A stretch of DNA of 5,369 bases, taken from positions 1-5,369 of the forward strand of contig PBWY01000119.1 in the NCBI GenBank assembly GCA_002727395.1. The letters run 5' to 3'. The stretch's first letter is position 1. Each line of letters opens with the position of its first letter. Source of the stretch: Rhodospirillales bacterium (GTDB lineage: Bacteria; Pseudomonadota; Alphaproteobacteria; MPNO01; UBA2964). Both the position numbers and the translations under genes were made by a program. Below the pieces are notes generated by a model that saw only the letters and a program-made list of their open reading frames with translations, made no database searches and was not told where the DNA came from. Below, piece by piece: positions 1 through 5,369 of the stretch.

Positions 1-333
1 ATACTACTTTATTTACGGCAAGAGGGTCGGGGAATTGGCCTAACCAACAAGTTAAGGGCGTATGCGCTGCAAGACCAAGGCTTTGATACTGTAGAAGCCA
101 ATGAACGGTTAGGATTTGAATCAGACGAACGAATTTTCTTGCCTGCAGCCAGAATTCTGAAACAGTTGGGCTATGAAACGGTCCGCCTGATGACGAATAA
201 TCCAGATAAGGTGGAAGGCCTAAAGTCATCTGGAATAGACGTCGTTGAGCGCGTACCGCATGCATTCCCTTCAAATGACCATAACGCATTTTATCTATCG
301 GTTAAAAAGGAAAAAAGTGGTCATTTATTATGA
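1..333 (+). CDS. ribA: GTP cyclohydrolase II, C-terminal part (5' end outside window)
   Basis: GTP cyclohydrolase II opens the imidazole ring of GTP, releasing formate and pyrophosphate, as the first step of riboflavin synthesis in the cytoplasm. The frame is open from base 1 and ends at TGA 331-333, giving 110 visible residues. The fragment starts in the conserved LRQEGRGIGL segment. It aligns without gaps to the E. coli RibA sequence as I recall it, at an offset of 84 residues: the catalytic Tyr105 equivalent lies in RAYALQDQG, and the Asp126/Arg128 equivalents lie in SDER. The TNNPDKVEGL and ERVP motifs follow, and the protein ends in SGHLL. The three zinc cysteines would lie upstream of the window, so it cannot be told whether this is a stand-alone RibA or the C-terminal domain of a RibBA fusion. 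The stop overlaps the end of the convergent lipoprotein gene. Confidence 0.95.
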   Translation: MLLYLRQEGRGIGLTNKLRAYALQDQGFDTVEANERLGFESDERIFLPAARILKQLGYETVRLMTNNPDKVEGLKSSGIDVVERVPHAFPSNDHNAFYLSVKKEKSGHLL

Positions 334-1379
334 TTTTGGGAGCATTTTTTTATACATGGGGAAACTTCCAGAAGCGATTTTATTAATGCTCCTTGAAGCT
401 TATCGCTTTCGGCATCGTAACCATAATGGTTGATTTGCTCTCGGACTAACCATTGTTGCTCTATATGTAAAAATCGGTTGGTTGTTGTAAAAGTACCCTT
501 ATGACAAATGTCGGGGCTCAAGTTTAAGTGTCGTCCTTGGATATTGGTACGACCACATACCCGGCGATATTTGTATCTATTATCCTGTAAGTCTTGACAA
601 CTTGTAGCTAGCTTTGATGACTTCAAGGATTTTCTGAGACTATCTCGAACTCTATTTACAACACTGGCGGCATTGTTTTTCTGGCCTATTGAGCCATCAG
701 AAAGTACAAACAATGTCTTGGTCCCTCTGCCGGAAAACCCGTGCAACTGAATAAAAAGGGCTTTAGGCCATAATTTTGCAAATAAAACGTGACTGGAGTG
801 GAACATGTTGGGCAGATAATGAGACGGATCAGAAATCGGGTAACTCTCTCTTATGCCGCTACAAACACTAGTTGTTCCATCACAGTGAGATTTCGACATA
901 GCCGCACAGCGATTGTTACCCGAGATAATCGCGGCTCTTCCCCCTAAGGCTTTTAAAAGAAGAACGGATTGGATTCCTGTAAATCTATCTTTTATAGGGT
1001 GAGGTGCCTCTAAAACCAAGTTTCTTTCAGGGTTTCTGGCAATAATTATGTATGGCCCCTTTCCGGTGTGAATAGGACTCAAGTACCAAAAGTCCTTTTC
1101 ATCCTCGGTAATTAATTCAGCAGTATATTGTTCAGACTTTAATTTAAGAAAACTCGGATTAAATGGTCGCTTAAGGATTGTGTTAATTAATTGTTTGAGA
1201 TCTGAGAAGTCTGATTTTTTATAGGAGATAGTTTCGACAGAATGCTGGGGTAAATACTCAGCGTGTTTTATTTTATTCCTCAAGGACGTGATACCACATC
1301 CTGTTACAAGAAAGACAACCACAAGAGAGACGACTATTATAAAATGATTTTTGAAATGGAAAATGGTTGATTTAAACAA
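321..1379 (-). CDS. uncharacterised lipoprotein, possible amidohydrolase/zinc-peptidase-like core
   Basis: This is a 352-residue protein of unknown function. A short basic N-terminus (Lys3, Lys10) and a hydrophobic stretch at about residues 12-25 lead to the lipobox VTGC, with lipidation expected at Cys28. Gly29 at position +2 argues for sorting to the outer membrane. Conserved-looking blocks are EAPHP with Asp131 and Thr134, ISGNNRCAA (153-160), SDPSH (183-187), IQLHGF (210-215), GRTNIQGRHLN (276-286) and NRFLHIEQ (301-308). His127, His213 and Glu307 could be the metal ligands and general base of an N-formylglutamate-amidohydrolase or carboxypeptidase-like fold; this is inference. Eight cysteines besides Cys28 suggest periplasmic disulfides. 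The start is TTG, because no ATG lies between the preceding stop and the signal peptide, and no clear Shine-Dalgarno sequence is seen. It is the last gene of the operon, 9 nt after the aldolase-fold gene. Confidence 0.8.
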   Translation of the reverse strand: MFKSTIFHFKNHFIIVVSLVVVFLVTGCGITSLRNKIKHAEYLPQHSVETISYKKSDFSDLKQLINTILKRPFNPSFLKLKSEQYTAELITEDEKDFWYLSPIHTGKGPYIIIARNPERNLVLEAPHPIKDRFTGIQSVLLLKALGGRAAIISGNNRCAAMSKSHCDGTTSVCSGIRESYPISDPSHYLPNMFHSSHVLFAKLWPKALFIQLHGFSGRGTKTLFVLSDGSIGQKNNAASVVNRVRDSLRKSLKSSKLATSCQDLQDNRYKYRRVCGRTNIQGRHLNLSPDICHKGTFTTTNRFLHIEQQWLVREQINHYGYDAESDKLQGALIKSLLEVSPCIKKCSQNHNK

Positions 1380-1388
1380 TATATCAGT

Positions 1389-2099
1389 TTACTGAGACGA
1401 AATTTCCGGGTCCCCCGCAGTCATATAATCCCATAGACGTTCATATATTCTGCCGGTTCCGGTTGCCCTTACCTTGCTTTCTGCTTCTGTAAAACAAACT
1501 GACTCGTTTTCCGCCTTAGAGGCCATAACCGCCAATTCGGTACCTGCGGATTCTTCTAAATAAAATGCCATAACAATACTTTCTTCGACCGTGGGTGCCA
1601 CGCATACAGCACCATTACCTCTCATGACTATGGCTCTGTTATTTCCTAAAGATTTTGCAAAATCAGAAGCCTGTTGGTCCGATCGCAAGAGTAGAGGGTC
1701 GTCCCATAGAGGCGGACTTGGATAAAAATAGGAGCCGAAGCCTAGGCGGGCTTTCGGTGTCTTTCTGAAAGTTGAGAGGGTCATGACATTTCGAGGAAAC
1801 ACACGGCAAATGCCGTTCACATCTTTCCTAGCTGCATATATCTTTTGATGACATCTTACTTCTCCAAGAACCCCGTTGGGTAATTCTCCATTTATGAGTA
1901 CTACAGACCCCTCTTCTCCTGGTTGTATTAAGCCCATCGGCTTAGGTGCGCATACAAGAAATTTTCTATCATCAAGCCGTGCACTGACATGTCCGTATGC
2001 GTGAACAAGGTTATGTCGCGCTAACGCCCTTGCTGCTAACCTAACCCTCTTTTGGGTATTTTCTATCGGCTCCTCAAGTGATCCAAAATCGTTTTCCAT
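1389..2099 (-). CDS. class II aldolase/adducin-family protein lacking the zinc histidines
   Basis: This is a full-length 236-residue class II aldolase/adducin-fold protein, recognised from AYGHVSARLDD (34-44), the IYAARKDVNGI block (87-97) and the VEESIVMAFYLEESAGTEL helix (171-189). Active family members hold zinc with HxH plus a third His in an LRxHGA motif. Here the HxH position reads RVF (Arg99, Phe101) and the third reads RGNGA (Asn162). Glu80, at the usual catalytic acid position, is kept. The family includes sugar-phosphate aldolases, epimerases and aromatic decarboxylases, but loss of all three ligands makes classical zinc chemistry unlikely. It could be a pseudoenzyme, a structural partner, or use another mechanism. 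The frame is intact. The ATG lies 7 nt after the dioxygenase stop, with only a weak purine-rich stretch upstream, so translational coupling is plausible. A homologue that keeps the third His lies at 5031-5369. Confidence 0.9.
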   Translation of the reverse strand: MENDFGSLEEPIENTQKRVRLAARALARHNLVHAYGHVSARLDDRKFLVCAPKPMGLIQPGEEGSVVLINGELPNGVLGEVRCHQKIYAARKDVNGICRVFPRNVMTLSTFRKTPKARLGFGSYFYPSPPLWDDPLLLRSDQQASDFAKSLGNNRAIVMRGNGAVCVAPTVEESIVMAFYLEESAGTELAVMASKAENESVCFTEAESKVRATGTGRIYERLWDYMTAGDPEISSQ

Positions 2100-2106
2100 A
2101 AAAATT

Positions 2107-2961
2107 TTACTTTCTGAATTCAGGAATGTCTGGTTTTGATCCCCAAGCGCAGAACGCTTCAGAAGTAAACGGAAACTGGCGAGGCTTATAACTTGGGTCT
2201 TCTATAATTTTTACACCATGGGAATATTCATAGATCATTCCGTCGGGACCCTCGTAATATAAAAACATGGCTCCAGAGGTTACGTGACGACCTGGGCCAA
2301 AAACAATATGAACCTGCTTCTCAGATAAGAAATAGTATGACCGCATTATGTCGTCGATACTTTGGACCTGAAAGTTTACGTGTTGGATCCCTGGTGTGTT
2401 CGCGGGGAAAAGGGCAATCCGGTGATGAACAGAGTCGAATGACAATAGACCGGCGTCTCCTATCCAATCATTTGCACGCAAGTTGAAATTTGTTGTCCAA
2501 AACTTCTCATCCCTCGGAGCGTCACTCGTCTTTAGTCCCACATGGCTAAATTCGGTAATTCCCGCGTCCCTTGTGGGAAAATATCGTCTCGCAGATTTTT
2601 GCGGTCTTGTGACGACTTCGAATTTGTTACCTGTAGGGTCGGAGAATTTAAAAAAATTAACTACCCTGCGATCACTGAGCTCTTGATCCGTTCCCCATTT
2701 TACGGAGACTCCTGCACTCTTGAGATCTTTAAATCCAGATTCGAGTTTATCCTGGTCGGCTACTTCAAAAGCTACCACGTGTTCGTTGATGCCGCCTTCC
2801 ACATAGCAGATGTCATGATCACGTTCATCGCCACGAACATAAATTCGGTTATCTTCTCGACGGACCTCCTGAAGCCCTATTGTTTCGGTAGCAAATGAAA
2901 CAGCTTCTTGAAGGTCAGCAGCGCCTATACGGATATATGCGAGGTCAATTATTTCAATCAT
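2107..2961 (-). CDS. extradiol ring-cleavage dioxygenase (VOC superfamily, type I)
   Basis: The 284-residue protein has two vicinal-oxygen-chelate modules (about 5-118 and 136-250), the layout of 2,3-dihydroxybiphenyl 1,2-dioxygenase and catechol 2,3-dioxygenase. These cytoplasmic Fe(II) enzymes insert O2 next to a catechol-type diol and open the ring. The metal triad is present as His140 (FSHVGL), His194 (GIQHVNF) and Glu245 (IYEYSHG). Second-sphere residues also fit: His179 or His180, His226 and Tyr235, with His-to-Tyr and His-to-Glu spacings of 9 and 19 as in BphC. The extradiol signature around 224-245 is met except that Gly238 sits where Asp, Glu, Asn, Thr or Ala is usual. An active dioxygenase is therefore expected; the substrate is unknown, and VOC hydrolases or isomerases are less likely alternatives. 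It is the first gene of a tight operon. The ATG at 2959-2961 places the first VOC strand at the N-terminus. No strong Shine-Dalgarno sequence is seen. Confidence 0.9.
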   Translation of the reverse strand: MIEIIDLAYIRIGAADLQEAVSFATETIGLQEVRREDNRIYVRGDERDHDICYVEGGINEHVVAFEVADQDKLESGFKDLKSAGVSVKWGTDQELSDRRVVNFFKFSDPTGNKFEVVTRPQKSARRYFPTRDAGITEFSHVGLKTSDAPRDEKFWTTNFNLRANDWIGDAGLLSFDSVHHRIALFPANTPGIQHVNFQVQSIDDIMRSYYFLSEKQVHIVFGPGRHVTSGAMFLYYEGPDGMIYEYSHGVKIIEDPSYKPRQFPFTSEAFCAWGSKPDIPEFRK

Positions 2962-3005
2962 ACATCTATGATAGGTTACAAACGTCGCTATGCAAGTGTT
3001 ACATT

Positions 3006-3032
3006 AATTGAATTATAGTTTTCAAAATTGAA
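3006..3032. repeat. AATTGAA direct repeats and TTCAA/TTGAA inverted repeats, candidate operator
   Basis: AATTGAA occurs at 3006-3012 and again at 3026-3032, 20 bp apart, or about two helical turns. TTCAA (3021-3025) forms inverted repeats with TTGAA on both sides: 3008-3012 with an 8-bp gap and 3028-3032 with a 2-bp gap. The set overlaps and flanks the candidate minus-strand -10 at 3012-3017, a typical place for a repressor or activator site. No regulator gene is in the window, and AT-rich sequence makes such short repeats easy to find by chance. Confidence 0.3.
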
Positions 3033-3040
3033 CTCAACTT
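3012..3040 (-). promoter_or_regulatory. candidate promoter of the dioxygenase operon
   Basis: On the minus strand a perfect TATAAT lies at 3012-3017, about 50 bp upstream of the dioxygenase ATG. The -35 is poor: TTGAGT (3032-3037) is a fair match but leaves only a 14-bp spacer, and the hexamer at 17 bp (3035-3040) matches badly. A promoter needing an activator would fit. The region is AT-rich, so a chance TATAAT is possible. Confidence 0.35.
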
Positions 3041-3092
3041 ATAAAAAGTAAGGTGTTTCTGTTGGTAATACAAATTACACTATCTTGATTCT

Positions 3093-3121
3093 TCAATATT
3101 CAGGGTTGGTTTTATTATAAT
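3093..3121 (+). promoter_or_regulatory. candidate promoter of the glycan-initiator gene
   Basis: A perfect TATAAT lies at 3116-3121, about 42 bp before the ATG at 3163. The -35 position at 17-bp spacing (TCAATA, 3093-3098) is a poor match to TTGACA, so the call rests mainly on the -10 and its position. The 200-bp region 2962-3162 holds this site, the minus-strand candidate promoter and the TTGAA repeats; no gene or RNA was recognised in it. Confidence 0.3.
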
Positions 3122-3162
3122 CAGGGACTGGAAAAATTCTTCAGCCCGTTGGTCACAAATTA

Positions 3163-4203
3163 ATGAATGTATTTTTATACCACATAGTTTTTGTGATTGT
3201 GCTGATATTAGTCTCAGCATTTTTTACTCGTTTAATGCTGAAGGTTGGCATATTGGCGCAGCCAAACCATAGGTCCTCTCATGATAAGCCGACACCGAGC
3301 GGCGGTGGGGTTGGTTTTGTTGTGGTTATTATCGTATCTATCATTCTGTTTCTTTTCATTATCGATGGTGGGTTCCATGATACCCAAATCTTCTGGCTGC
3401 TAGGCGGGTCATTGATTGTTGCAATTGCTGGATTTGCTGATGACCTTGGCAGATTGCCGACTTTTAAAATAAAACTTCTGTTACAGTTATGTGCAGTTCT
3501 GATGTTGTTTTTTGGGGATTTGGTTGTCAATCACATTACAATACCTGTTGTCGGAACTATCAGTCTAGGATGGTGGGGGTATGTGATTACATTAATTTGG
3601 GTTATTGGCCTGACTAATGTGTTTAATTTTATGGATGGTCTGGATGGAATAGCTGCGGGCACTGCTATTATCACGGCCTTCTTTTTTGCGGTTATAGCAT
3701 TATTTGAAAACAATTTTCTGGTTTTTGTCTTTAGCTATATCATCATGGCTTCCTTGTTTGGTTTTCTGCCCTTTAATTTTCCGAAAGCCCAACTATTTAT
3801 GGGCGATGTTGGCAGTCAGTTTCTCGGTTTCCTGTTTGCGGCACTTTCGGTATTTACCATTGCCGCAATAGATGTCCAGCTTCCAGTTTGGCTAATGCCA
3901 ACACTATTTCTCCACTTTATCTTTGATGCAGCTTTTACCGTAATCAGACGATTACTTTCTAAACAAAATATTACTGAGGCTCACCGAGCTCATTTGTATC
4001 AACTACTTAATCGTTTGGGGTGGTCTCATTCTTCGGTCAGTATTCTGTATGCATTGTTAGGGGTTTTACAAGGGTTAACAGTGATCTTCATGCAAGATGC
4101 ATCGTCCATGATGAAAACGATATTGCTATTGGTATTTATAAGCTTTTACACGATTTGTGCGATTCTAATATTTAGGGCTGCGAGAGTTAAAAATTTAATT
4201 TAG
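3163..4203 (+). CDS. polyprenyl-phosphate sugar-1-phosphate transferase (WecA/WbpL-like, MraY superfamily)
   Basis: This 346-residue multi-pass inner-membrane protein belongs to the family that moves a HexNAc-1-phosphate from a UDP-sugar to undecaprenyl phosphate, starting an O-antigen, capsule or related glycan on the cytoplasmic face. Visible family motifs are PNHRSSHDKPTPSGGG (34-49), the Asp pair in ADDLGR (Asp93, Asp94), NVFNFMDGLDG (152-162, with Asp158 and Asp161), FMGDVGSQFLG (212-222) and the late cytosolic HRAHLYQ segment (274-280), typical of WecA and WbpL rather than MraY. About ten hydrophobic segments fit the family, and the length is close to WbpL. The sugar donor (GlcNAc, FucNAc, QuiNAc) cannot be told. 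The ATG opens directly into the first membrane helix; no clear Shine-Dalgarno sequence is seen. No other glycan gene is in the window. Confidence 0.93.
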   Translation: MNVFLYHIVFVIVLILVSAFFTRLMLKVGILAQPNHRSSHDKPTPSGGGVGFVVVIIVSIILFLFIIDGGFHDTQIFWLLGGSLIVAIAGFADDLGRLPTFKIKLLLQLCAVLMLFFGDLVVNHITIPVVGTISLGWWGYVITLIWVIGLTNVFNFMDGLDGIAAGTAIITAFFFAVIALFENNFLVFVFSYIIMASLFGFLPFNFPKAQLFMGDVGSQFLGFLFAALSVFTIAAIDVQLPVWLMPTLFLHFIFDAAFTVIRRLLSKQNITEAHRAHLYQLLNRLGWSHSSVSILYALLGVLQGLTVIFMQDASSMMKTILLLVFISFYTICAILIFRAARVKNLI

Positions 4204-4217
4204 GTGTAAAAGTGCTA

Positions 4218-4247
4218 TCGACCTTTTTGTCTTTAGCGCTATATAGT
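4218..4247 (+). promoter_or_regulatory. weak candidate promoter of the isochorismatase-family gene
   Basis: In the 76-bp gap before the hydrolase gene, TCGACC (4218-4223) and TATAGT (4242-4247) are separated by 18 bp. Both are imperfect sigma70-like matches. The hydrolase could instead be read through from the gene upstream, since no convincing terminator is seen in the gap. Confidence 0.25.
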
Positions 4248-4268
4248 GGCTAATTAAACCAATACTGC

Positions 4269-4273
4269 AGGGG
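4269..4273 (+). promoter_or_regulatory. ribosome binding site of the isochorismatase-family gene
   Basis: AGGGG lies 6 nt before the ATG at 4280. It is the clearest Shine-Dalgarno-like sequence in the window and supports this start. The other complete genes here have weak or no such site. Confidence 0.6.
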
Positions 4274-4279
4274 TTAGAT

Positions 4280-4981
4280 ATGTCTGGAGATTTTGAAAAT
4301 CATTGTTGGCGTGATTTCATCGATGAGGAAACGCTGGAAATTTATAGTCATTACAATCGGGAGGTATTTGTCGGAAAAAATCCCGCAGTTCTTATGGTTG
4401 ATGTCTATAAGGCTAGCTATGAGGGCGGTCAGCAAAGGGTGTTGGACGTCATTAAGGAGCATCCTAGCTCTTGCGGAGAGCGCGCGTGGGCAATGGTTGA
4501 ACCGGCGAAACAGTTACTTGGCGCGGCGCGGGCAGCAGGGATACCTGTTACGTATTGTACGGGTGATACCCGAAGCCTCTCGGGGCAGGGACGTGCTACC
4601 AATAGACAAGTTTTAAAGGAACACGAAGGTTCATATAAGATCTTGGAGGAATTAGCTCCGGAAGACGGCGAACTGGTTGTTTACAAGCAAAGGGCAAGCG
4701 CGTTTTATGGCACTCCCTTGTTGTCTCATTTGACGCAAATGGGAATTCAAAGTTTGATTATGGGAGGAGGTACTACGAGCGGTTGCCTTCGTGCGGCAGT
4801 TCAGGATGCGAAGGCAAATGGATTTCATGTGACGCTCGTGGAGGAATGTTGTTATGATCGCACGCCAATAAATCACATGGTTAATTTATTTGATATGCAT
4901 CATAAATATGCGGATGTTATGCATCTGGATGAGGTTTTGGATCATATAAATAATATTGGAGCAATAAGGAAGGCCAGCTAG
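4280..4981 (+). CDS. isochorismatase-family cysteine hydrolase (probable amidase)
   Basis: The 233-residue protein carries the Asp-Lys-Cys triad of the isochorismatase/cysteine-hydrolase fold: Asp41 in VLMVDVYKA, Lys136 in VVYKQRASAF, and the nucleophile Cys169 in GGGTTSGCLRAAVQDA. The GTTSGC form of the cysteine loop is common in amidases such as N-carbamoylsarcosine amidohydrolase and maleamate amidohydrolase, which cleave a C-N bond and release ammonia. Isochorismate cleavage is less likely, as no siderophore gene is near. An N-terminal extension of about 35 residues precedes the core, and an insert (about 49-70, including HPSSCGERAW) follows the catalytic Asp, as in N-carbamoylsarcosine-amidase-like members. 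It lies 76 bp after the glycan initiator and converges on a class II aldolase-family gene 49 bp away. The substrate is unknown; a place in a catabolic route with the dioxygenase and aldolase genes is inferred. Confidence 0.9.
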   Translation: MSGDFENHCWRDFIDEETLEIYSHYNREVFVGKNPAVLMVDVYKASYEGGQQRVLDVIKEHPSSCGERAWAMVEPAKQLLGAARAAGIPVTYCTGDTRSLSGQGRATNRQVLKEHEGSYKILEELAPEDGELVVYKQRASAFYGTPLLSHLTQMGIQSLIMGGGTTSGCLRAAVQDAKANGFHVTLVEECCYDRTPINHMVNLFDMHHKYADVMHLDEVLDHINNIGAIRKAS

Positions 4982-5030
4982 GACTTGAGAAGATAGTTAG
5001 CTGTTCTTCGGGCGGAAAAAAATAGGAAGA

Positions 5031-5369
5031 TTAAGCCCTTTCTTTCGGGGCAAGGCTTTCGGCCCAATCATCTGGTATTACCCCTGCCTCATGGCCCCTA
5101 CTTAGATAATATCGCCAAAGTTTTACGGAGTGGTTAGTTCTTTTAAAATTTGCCGCAAATTCGTCCGATTCCTTTTTTGTTAGTGGAGTGGGGGTTCCTA
5201 GGCGGGAAGCGTCATATAAAGCTTTTGCATTTTCATCAAAGTGGACGGCATCAACCATCAGTGCTGGTATGCTTTCGGAACCAATAACTGCTCCGTGCGC
5301 TCGTAATAGCACCGCATTGTTGTCTCCCATTGTCTTAACCATGGCTTGTCCTCTCTCTTGGGTATCTAT
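5031..5369 (-). CDS. class II aldolase/adducin-family protein, C-terminal part (5' end outside window)
   Basis: The minus-strand frame is open from the right edge to TAA at 5031-5033, giving 112 residues. The ATG at 5340-5342 is internal: the upstream codons read IDTQERGQA, which fits the family, so the gene continues beyond the window. LLRAHGAV (21-28 of the fragment) is the family's third zinc-ligand motif, with the His kept. The LWRYYLSRG segment and GVIPDDW close the protein, as in several catabolic class II aldolases and decarboxylases. The GDNNAVLLRAHGAV stretch is clearly related to the matching part of the 1389-2099 protein, whose His is Asn. The HxH pair lies outside the window. An aldolase, decarboxylase or hydro-lyase acting on a ring-cleavage product is possible. 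It converges with the isochorismatase-family gene; no good terminator was seen in the 49-bp gap. Confidence 0.88.
   Translation of the reverse strand: MDTQERGQAMVKTMGDNNAVLLRAHGAVIGSESIPALMVDAVHFDENAKALYDASRLGTPTPLTKKESDEFAANFKRTNHSVKLWRYYLSRGHEAGVIPDDWAESLAPKERA

Noticed and set aside
334..352. Possible ribA terminator: seven T at 345-351
   Set aside because: No GC-rich stem precedes the T run; the only nearby inverted repeat (TCAT/ATGA, 321-333) is too weak.
1389..2099. Calling the aldolase-fold gene a pseudogene because its zinc ligands are missing
   Set aside because: The frame is intact, the length is normal for the family, the rest of the fold is well conserved and it sits in a tight operon; only specific ligand positions differ.
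2483..2898. Overlapping plus-strand open frames of 67 and 118 codons opposite the dioxygenase
   Set aside because: They are antisense to a well-supported gene, give no recognisable motifs and have no ribosome binding site; they are chance open frames.
4204..4279. Hairpin around AGCGCTATATAGTGGCT as a terminator
   Set aside because: Pairing needs a bulge and a G-T pair with a four-base loop, and no T run follows.
4293..4616. 107-codon plus-strand open frame inside the isochorismatase-family gene
   Set aside because: It is the +1-shifted shadow of a gene with a complete catalytic triad and shows no protein-like features.
4982..5030. Possible bidirectional terminator between the convergent hydrolase and aldolase-family genes
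   Set aside because: A 5-bp GAAGA/TCTTC inverted repeat (4989-5009) and a seven-A run (5016-5022) are present, but the run is not placed after a stable stem on either strand.
5031..5342. Treating the right-edge aldolase-family gene as a complete 103-residue protein starting at 5342
   Set aside because: The frame stays open to the window edge and the extra residues match the family, so the ATG is internal and the gene is cut by the window.

Overview
The window looks like chromosomal DNA from a Gram-negative bacterium of moderate to low GC, probably an alphaproteobacterium. The C-terminal part of its GTP cyclohydrolase II (RVPHAFPSN..HN.FYL region) recalls alphaproteobacterial RibA, and a lipoprotein signal peptide and a WecA/WbpL-type polyprenyl-phosphate sugar transferase fit a Gram-negative envelope. 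The assignment to class is an inference from remembered family features, not a search result. No tRNA, rRNA, CRISPR array, insertion sequence or phage gene was seen.

Layout. Bases 1-333 (+) hold the 3' end of ribA (riboflavin synthesis). It converges on, and overlaps by 13 bp, a three-gene minus-strand operon read from 2961 down to 321: a two-domain extradiol-type ring-cleavage dioxygenase, a class II aldolase/adducin-fold protein whose three zinc histidines are all replaced, and an uncharacterised lipoprotein with a possible amidohydrolase or zinc-peptidase core. Gaps inside this operon are only 7 and 9 nt. Bases 2962-3162 are a divergent regulatory region with TTGAA/TTCAA repeats. Bases 3163-4203 (+) encode the polyprenyl-phosphate glycan initiator. 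Bases 4280-4981 (+) encode an isochorismatase-family cysteine hydrolase (amidase-like), with its own ribosome binding site. A second class II aldolase-family gene, with its zinc histidine kept in the visible part, enters from the right edge on the minus strand (5031-5369, 5' end outside the window).

How the genes may work together. A ring-cleavage dioxygenase, two class II aldolase-fold proteins and an isochorismatase-type amidase suggest a catabolic island for an aromatic or N-heteroaromatic compound: ring opening, C-N hydrolysis, then decarboxylation or C-C cleavage. The substrate cannot be read from the sequence. ribA and the glycan initiator are probably unrelated neighbours. The most unusual items are the aldolase-fold protein without metal ligands and its apparent co-transcription with both the dioxygenase and the lipoprotein.
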